Shown here piece after piece: positions 59,552 through 64,000 of a DNA stretch of 64,000 nucleotides. Positions within the stretch are counted from its first letter, which is position 1. Every line of letters starts with the position of its first letter. The position numbers were made by a program, and so were the translations under genes. Under the pieces are notes generated by a model. It worked only from the letters and a program-made list of their open reading frames with translations. It did no database searches and was not told the origin of the DNA. Origin of the DNA: Zeugodacus cucurbitae (lineage: Eukaryota; Arthropoda; Insecta; Diptera; Tephritidae); the NCBI RefSeq assembly GCF_028554725.1, contig NC_071671.1, forward strand, positions 68,504,001 to 68,568,000, read 5' to 3'.

Positions 59552-59989
59552 TCATTTCAATTCAGTGATTTGTTGCTGGAGTAGATGTATAGCCGTCGAA
59601 TAGCTTAAGGCACCGGCTGTGACAACGTCGTTCGCAATAAATGGAAACAGCGAGCGAGAAGCACGCATACAATTGCTAAAATGATAAGAGCTCAGAAAAA
59701 CATCGTGAATTCTAAAGTATTTATCATCTATCGGTCGTCCATCTACAAACGATCGCCCATTCTCTGAATCCCTAACCGTGCAGTCGTCCATAGCAATGTC
59801 CGTCAGACGGCCACTTGACGCAAATTCGTAGAAGGCCGTTCGACAATTGGACGGCGACTTGGATCCAATACAAGTAGCATAAAATGTCGCTGCAACCGAA
59901 AGCCAATGACCAAGGACGGCAAACATGAAACAAAGCTGTGCGCTGTCGTACCACGAATTCCCCAAAGCATAACACGAAATGAAATACAT
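59552..59989 (-). CDS. unrecognised 145-residue ORF upstream of Su(z)2
   Basis: The ATG (complement CAT at 59987-59989) opens MYFISCYALGNSWYDSAQLC, and the frame continues through FMFAVLGHWLSVAATFYATC, SPSNCRTAFYEFASSGRL, DDCTVRDSENGRSFVDGRP and FRIHDVFLSSYHFSNCMRAS to LLQQQITELK and TGA. Composition is mixed and codon use looks coding-like, with no simple-repeat translation. One hydrophobic stretch (about residues 20-40) could be membrane-associated. It is antisense to, and about 430 nt upstream of, Su(z)2 exon 1, with no obvious AATAAA just downstream. It could be an exon of a minus-strand gene, a decayed gene copy or a chance frame. I assign no function. Confidence 0.35.
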   Translation of the reverse strand: MYFISCYALGNSWYDSAQLCFMFAVLGHWLSVAATFYATCIGSKSPSNCRTAFYEFASSGRLTDIAMDDCTVRDSENGRSFVDGRPIDDKYFRIHDVFLSSYHFSNCMRASRSLFPFIANDVVTAGALSYSTAIHLLQQQITELK

Positions 59990-60333
59990 GAAATGCCCCT
60001 TTAAGGAGATTCCCTTAATATAAATAAAAACAAAAATGAATGAATGATGAAGTAAATTTGAGTAAAGAATGAATTAATAAATAATTCTATTGAAAATCTG
60101 TTCTATTGAAAATCTGTTTGTTTAGACTTCTTAGTGGATTCAAAGTAAACATTGTTGGTTTATTAAAGAAGTGATCGAATTGTGAATATACAAACAAGTA
60201 TAAAAAATGATGTCAGGACTGATATATCATATAAACTACTTACCTTTAAGCCAGTTTCCAAAAGCTTTGTATCGAAAAGCCTTTCAATTCACAAACTATT
60301 AATTTATATACTTTCTATATCCTATTTTTACAG

Positions 60334-60415
60334 ATAAGTACGGTTTGAGGCTACTGAAAGTTTACCTAGTAAGAACTTTCATCAATTAATTCAACACAAA
60401 AATAATTAATCCAAG
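60334..60415 (+). other. Su(z)2: Su(z)2 5'UTR segment downstream of a splice acceptor
   Basis: A pyrimidine-rich tract ending CCTATTTTTACAG at 60321-60333 is a good acceptor 82 nt before the ATG. An in-frame TAA precedes the ATG. The gene therefore probably has a remote first exon in the 54.7-59.4 kb block. Confidence 0.6.
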
Positions 60416-60536
60416 ATGAAGCTACAAAAGACAAGTAAAATGCTCAAAGTGAGCGAATTCAATGATTTACTCAGCTGCTATCTTTGCAGCGGCTACTTGA
60501 TAAATCCAACAGCGGTTGAAAATTGCTTGCATACAT
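60416..60536 (+). CDS. Su(z)2: Su(z)2 coding exon 1: N-terminus and first half of RING
   Basis: The exon encodes MKLQKTSKMLKVSEFNDLLS followed by CYLCSGYLINPTAVENCLHT. The GTAAGT donor at 60537 leaves one base of the Y41 codon (phase 1). This is the same position and phase as the Psc exon 1/2 junction. Confidence 0.93.
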
Positions 60537-63500
60537 GTAAGTAACTAATGTAGACAAGGACTTACAGTCATGTGAAAAATAATAGGGACACTTGCTTGAA
60601 AATAGGTAAAAAATAAAATAAAAAATTTATCAAAAATGTAACATGCAATTGTTTGCTGGGATGTCAGTGTGTCCCTATTATTTTTCACATGACTCTAGAT
60701 ATGACATCGCAAAAATTATACTAAAATTCACAATCTGCAGAATTGTCATGCATGAAGTTTCTAATAATTCATTTTTTTCTTTAAAGTTTAAGTGATTAGT
60801 TAATATTTAAGATTTACAAACAGATTTGTAATTTCTCCTAAACATTTTCAGATTGTCGCACTTGTATTGTACGACACTTGCAACGTGAGGCAACTTGTCC
60901 ACTGTGTAAAATTGCAGCAAATTTCAAGCAGATTGATGTGGGCAATCTGAGGTAAGTTGTCAACTAGCACAATCTATTATATACAGCTAATAATTAGTTA
61001 TATCAATTGCTAATGTTTTACGAATGTTTTGCTTAACGCCATTGTAACAGGTCCGACGATGTATTGCGTGCATTAATTTTCAAAATGGTGCCCGGTCTAT
61101 ATCAAAAGGAACGGGAGCTAGCAATACAATGCAATAGTCAACAGCAAATAAATGTTGAGGAAGCAACCGATGATGTTCGCCGAGAACAGGAAACAATTGG
61201 AGATCATTTCTTTGCGCCTAACGAACCAATTAGGTAAGAAATTACGAGTACTTATACGGTATTACTTTGGATATTTGCAAGTCATGCCGCCTTTATATTC
61301 TTGTATCAATTGTTTGTATATTAATTTTTCTACCAACTTCTATAACCTCTGCACATTTTTCTTGTATTAATTTTCTTTCTACAATTCTTTTGTTCTCATT
61401 GTTTCCGGTCATTAGTTTGTCATTGGAATATCACCCAGCATTGCTGAAGGGCTGCAGCACGAGCCAAATACCGCCAGTGCGTTATCTGCAGTGTCCGGCT
61501 TGCTTGAAGATACGTCACTTGAAACGTTTTCTCTGTTCCAAATTCGACATTGGCCCGGAGAGTAAGCGTATCGAGGTGGAAGTGATTTATGAGGATGAGG
61601 TGTTGCCAAACGATTTTACCCTAATGGATGTTGGCTATTGTTACAATTGGAAGAGGGTGAGTAACAAGAGAATATTTTTTCTTTTATTCGATGGAAGTGT
61701 GATCTATATAGAAATAAATGGAGATAAGTGATTTGGTTTGATTTTCTTATATACATAAGTAGATTACCCTTGAACTTTTTTTGCAATAAATTAAAATATT
61801 AATAACACATATCTAAACTTATTCCAAGATACGTTTCAATCCCTTAACGCATACATAAACAATTAATGAAAAAAAATATTTGATTAATTTACATAATAAT
61901 TTAACTGGTTTTGAAAATTAATTCTCGAACTTCTTAAATTAAACTAAAAAATTGAACTTTCGTATTTAACTACTCATGAAGTTAATAGTTAGAACAGTTA
62001 TTTGAACGCCCTCAACCATAAAATTGTGTTTTATATTTTGCTTCAAACCATTAATTTACAGCATGCACCTATGAAATTCACCTATCGCATACTTTTCTAC
62101 GGCAATGAATCTCAAAACCCTTCAAATAGGAAGAATAAATCCGAAATTGAGGTGAAAGGAAACTCTCGCGTTGACACTATAAAAACGACCGAGTTAAAAC
62201 AAAATGAAGAACTTACTATTTGTGACGACGCGAACATCACAATTGTGTCTACTGCGTCACCAATATTACATAAAGCTCTCAAGAGCAAGAGTAAGTCTTC
62301 GAAGTCTATTAAACTCACTACAAATAAGACAAACAATGAAGAGGTGAATGCACCCGTGAAAATGATATTTGCGCGAAAATCGAGCGCAGATAGCGGCAAG
62401 AAGCCTTCACCCAAGCGCAACAATCACGAAGACGTAACATACACTGTAACAAATGATTTCAAGAGTTTACGCAGCAACGATATGCGTTATAGCGACTATG
62501 CTGTCTCGTCCACCACGAGCAATAGTAATTCACCCAAAAGCTCACCGAAAAGTGCACAACGTTCGGGCAAATCTACGTCTAATGCGTCAATCATTGTTGA
62601 TTCACCTCCACCACCACCGGTACAATCTCAAGGCGCTTCATCCGTGACGCTGCCAAAATGTGACATTGTCGTGAGCATACCGCAGTCGCAGATGCCGAAG
62701 TCGCCGTACTCGATCGATGATGAATTCGAGAATGTATCATTGGCGCAGTTGAAAACGGCGAGCAAGAAGTCGCCTTCAACCACAACTACAACTAACGTGA
62801 CAGAGACTGCGAAAGGTGGTTCGACTAGAAATGTGCCAAAGTTAAAGATTGAACTGAATAGTCTGAAGACACGTTTAAGCATTTCAAAACCCAAATCGGC
62901 CGGTGTGCTGTCAAGTGTAGGGACCTCTGAGAAACGAGAGCGTACAAAACAGCGTAAACACTCATTGGATGAAGTAGCTGCTCCGTTGAATGATAGGCTA
63001 GATATAGAGACCTATGCGAAGAATATAGGCCTGCAACCCATAGAAGTTTTGACCCCACCAGAATCATGTGAGAAGCTCAAATACAGTCCAAATGCTTCGC
63101 CACTCTCGTCTGCATCCTCCACCACCAGTTCGTCGAATAACGCTTTTCCATTGGCCATACCTAACGAGCTGACGACGAGTACTTCTTTTCACAAAAAAAG
63201 GAAAAAGAAACACTCAAAAGATTCGAAGGAACCCAAAGATAGCAAGCGGCGTAGAATGCATGCAGAAATCTCCAGTAAACCGGAAGAAGAGAGCCTTAAA
63301 ATGAAGGTGAAGCTAACCACACCACATAATCATAAATCCCACAAGTCTGAAAGTTCTGGTACAAAGAAAAGCAGTGATGAATTACGCAAATCACCACCGG
63401 TCGTAAGGGATGTTAAAGTGCTAACAACTGCTATTGTCCCAGACGTACCGGTGACACCTGTTAATGATAGTATATTGGCATTGAACAAAACTCTTGGAGA

Positions 63501-64000
63501 GGAATCGCGTAGCATAAATCATCTCATGATGGAAAAAGAAAGAACCAAAGAGGTTGTCAAAGTGGTAAAGGCAGATGAAACGTTGCTAACACTGCCACAG
63601 ACAAACTTGCTTCCAAAACCCTACAACAACATTAAAGATTCCAAGTTACCCGCTTCGCCACCACTACCGCCCAGTCTCTTCAAGACGACGCCACTAAATT
63701 TTAATACAATCACAGTTACCAGTACGACAGCTGGTCAATCAAAGTCTACAAATAACTCATCCAAACAATTGGACTTGACCAAGAATAAACAGCAAGTGCC
63801 ACTGTCGACAAAACCTACCCCAGTACCGCTGTACAATAGACAGGGTTCCCTAAATGCTCCGAAACCACATCCACACTTCATAGTTCCAAGCCTTCCACGC
63901 CGTCCCTCACCCGGCTCAAACAACTCATATACACCTTCGTCTATAGCTAGTGCTAGTAGTAAACAGCTCGGTATGCAATTAAAACGCTCCGCCTCTTTGG
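60416..64000 (+). CDS. Su(z)2: Suppressor of zeste 2 (Psc paralogue), five coding exons, 3' truncated by window end
   Basis: Exons 60416-60536, 60852-60951, 61051-61233, 61416-61656 and 62062-64000 join in frame with canonical sites. They give 861 codons and one base, with no stop before the window edge. A C3HC4 RING (C21, C24, C37, H39, C42, C45, C56, C59) is almost at the N-terminus. It is followed by a linker with KMVPGLYQKERELAI, a RAWUL domain at about 157-228, and a Lys/Ser/Pro-rich tail. The ATG at 60416 follows an in-frame TAA nine nucleotides upstream. By family knowledge this is a nuclear PCGF-type protein partly redundant with Psc in PRC1-like repression and chromatin compaction. 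The divergent neighbour Psc and the long tail exclude the short PCGF3-like l(3)73Ah. The Drosophila protein has about 1370 residues, so roughly a third may lie outside. Confidence 0.92.
60565..60695. mobile_element. 131-bp Tc1/mariner-type MITE in Su(z)2 intron 1
   Basis: It is flanked by TA on both sides (60563-60564 and 60696-60697). The two ends share a 26-bp inverted repeat beginning AGTCATGTGAAAAATAATAG with no mismatch, and only the outermost base differs. The interior is AT-rich and non-coding. The near-perfect ends imply a recent insertion relative to the other relics. Confidence 0.8.
60852..60951 (+). CDS. Su(z)2: Su(z)2 coding exon 2: second half of RING
   Basis: This 100-nt exon follows CATTTTCAG and ends AG|GTAAGT. 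It encodes YCRTCIVRHLQREATCPLCK and on to VGNL, giving ligands C42, C45, C56 and C59. It leaves in phase 2, as in Psc. Confidence 0.93.
61051..61233 (+). CDS. Su(z)2: Su(z)2 coding exon 3: RING-RAWUL linker
   Basis: This 183-nt exon lies between TTGTAACAG and AG|GTAAGA. It encodes SDDVLRALIFKMVPGLYQKE through HFFAPNEPI (residues 75-134). The MVPGLYQKERELA core aligns with Psc LVPGLYERELMRK. Phase 2 at both ends matches Psc exon 3. Confidence 0.92.
61416..61656 (+). CDS. Su(z)2: Su(z)2 coding exon 4: most of RAWUL
   Basis: The exon follows CGGTCATTAG and ends at NWKR|GTGAGT in phase 0. It encodes LSLEYHPALL, then RYLQCPACLKIRHLKRFLCS and FTLMDVGYCYNWKR (residues 136-215). Psc has no intron at this end point, so the next intron (61657-62061) is specific to Su(z)2. 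Confidence 0.92.
62062..64000 (+). CDS. Su(z)2: Su(z)2 coding exon 5: end of RAWUL and basic tail, runs off the window
   Basis: After TTAATTTACAG the frame opens HAPMKFTYRILFY, finishing RAWUL, and stays open for 646 codons to the last base. The tail is rich in Lys, Ser and Pro, with clusters such as KKRKKKHSKDSKEPKDSKRR near 63196-63255 and repeated SPK sites. RRPSPGSNNSYTPSS begins at residue 828. There is no stop, so the 3' end of the gene lies beyond the window. Confidence 0.9.

Noticed and set aside
61267..61731. A 154-codon standalone plus-strand gene
   Set aside because: It is Su(z)2 exon 4 with flanking intron read-through.
1..64000. tRNA, rRNA, CRISPR arrays or phage/bacterial systems
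   Set aside because: No cloverleaf with A/B boxes, no rRNA-like block and no regularly spaced repeats were seen; the context is animal nuclear DNA.

Overview
The window is nuclear DNA from a higher fly (Diptera, Brachycera). Two spliced genes can be read in full detail, and their proteins resemble the Drosophila Polycomb-group paralogues Posterior sex combs (Psc) and Suppressor of zeste 2 (Su(z)2). The AT-rich background, the abundant TACATATGTATG-type simple repeats, the large intergenic spaces and the mix of mariner, pogo-like, Helitron and LINE relics suggest a tephritid fruit fly. That family-level placement is inference, not proof.

Layout. About 1-11.1 kb is gene-poor: simple repeats, LINE and mariner relics, one candidate two-exon small gene (1.9-2.5 kb, + strand) and a GC-richer unique block near 7.6-8.5 kb. 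Psc lies on the minus strand. Its coding exons are 21575-20267, 19746-19656, 16372-16169 and 15976-11818, which splice in frame into 1920 codons plus a stop, and an acceptor at 21618 shows at least one more upstream 5'UTR exon. About 21.6-54.7 kb is Psc upstream sequence and intergenic space, with islands of unique sequence (22.5-23.6, 25.5-25.9, 26.9-28.7, 33.9-34.5, 46.9-47.5, 48.2-48.5, 52.7-53.3 kb) between transposon relics. The most striking relic is a nested stack at 43.06-46.60 kb, where a Helitron and a MITE sit inside a pogo-like element. About 54.7-59.3 kb is unique, GC-richer, 5'UTR-like sequence that probably holds the Su(z)2 promoter and leader. Su(z)2 lies on the plus strand: coding exons 60416-60536, 60852-60951, 61051-61233, 61416-61656 and 62062 to beyond the window end.

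The two genes are transcribed divergently. They share three intron positions with identical phase inside the RING-to-RAWUL region, which is direct evidence of an ancient tandem duplication. Su(z)2 has a fourth coding intron that Psc lacks. From the known families, both proteins act in the nucleus as PCGF-type subunits of Polycomb repressive complex 1: the RING pairs with the Sce/dRING E3 subunit, RAWUL is a protein-interaction module, and the long, basic, disordered C-terminal tail compacts chromatin. Clusters of GAGA/Zeste-type, PHO-core and KLF-type motifs in Psc intron 2 and upstream of both genes are candidate Polycomb response or promoter elements.

I found no rRNA, tRNA, CRISPR array or bacterial-type operon. 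Two unrecognised coding-like frames may repay attention: a 71-codon minus-strand ORF at 28225-28440 with an immediate AATAAA, and a 145-codon minus-strand ORF at 59552-59989 just upstream of Su(z)2.
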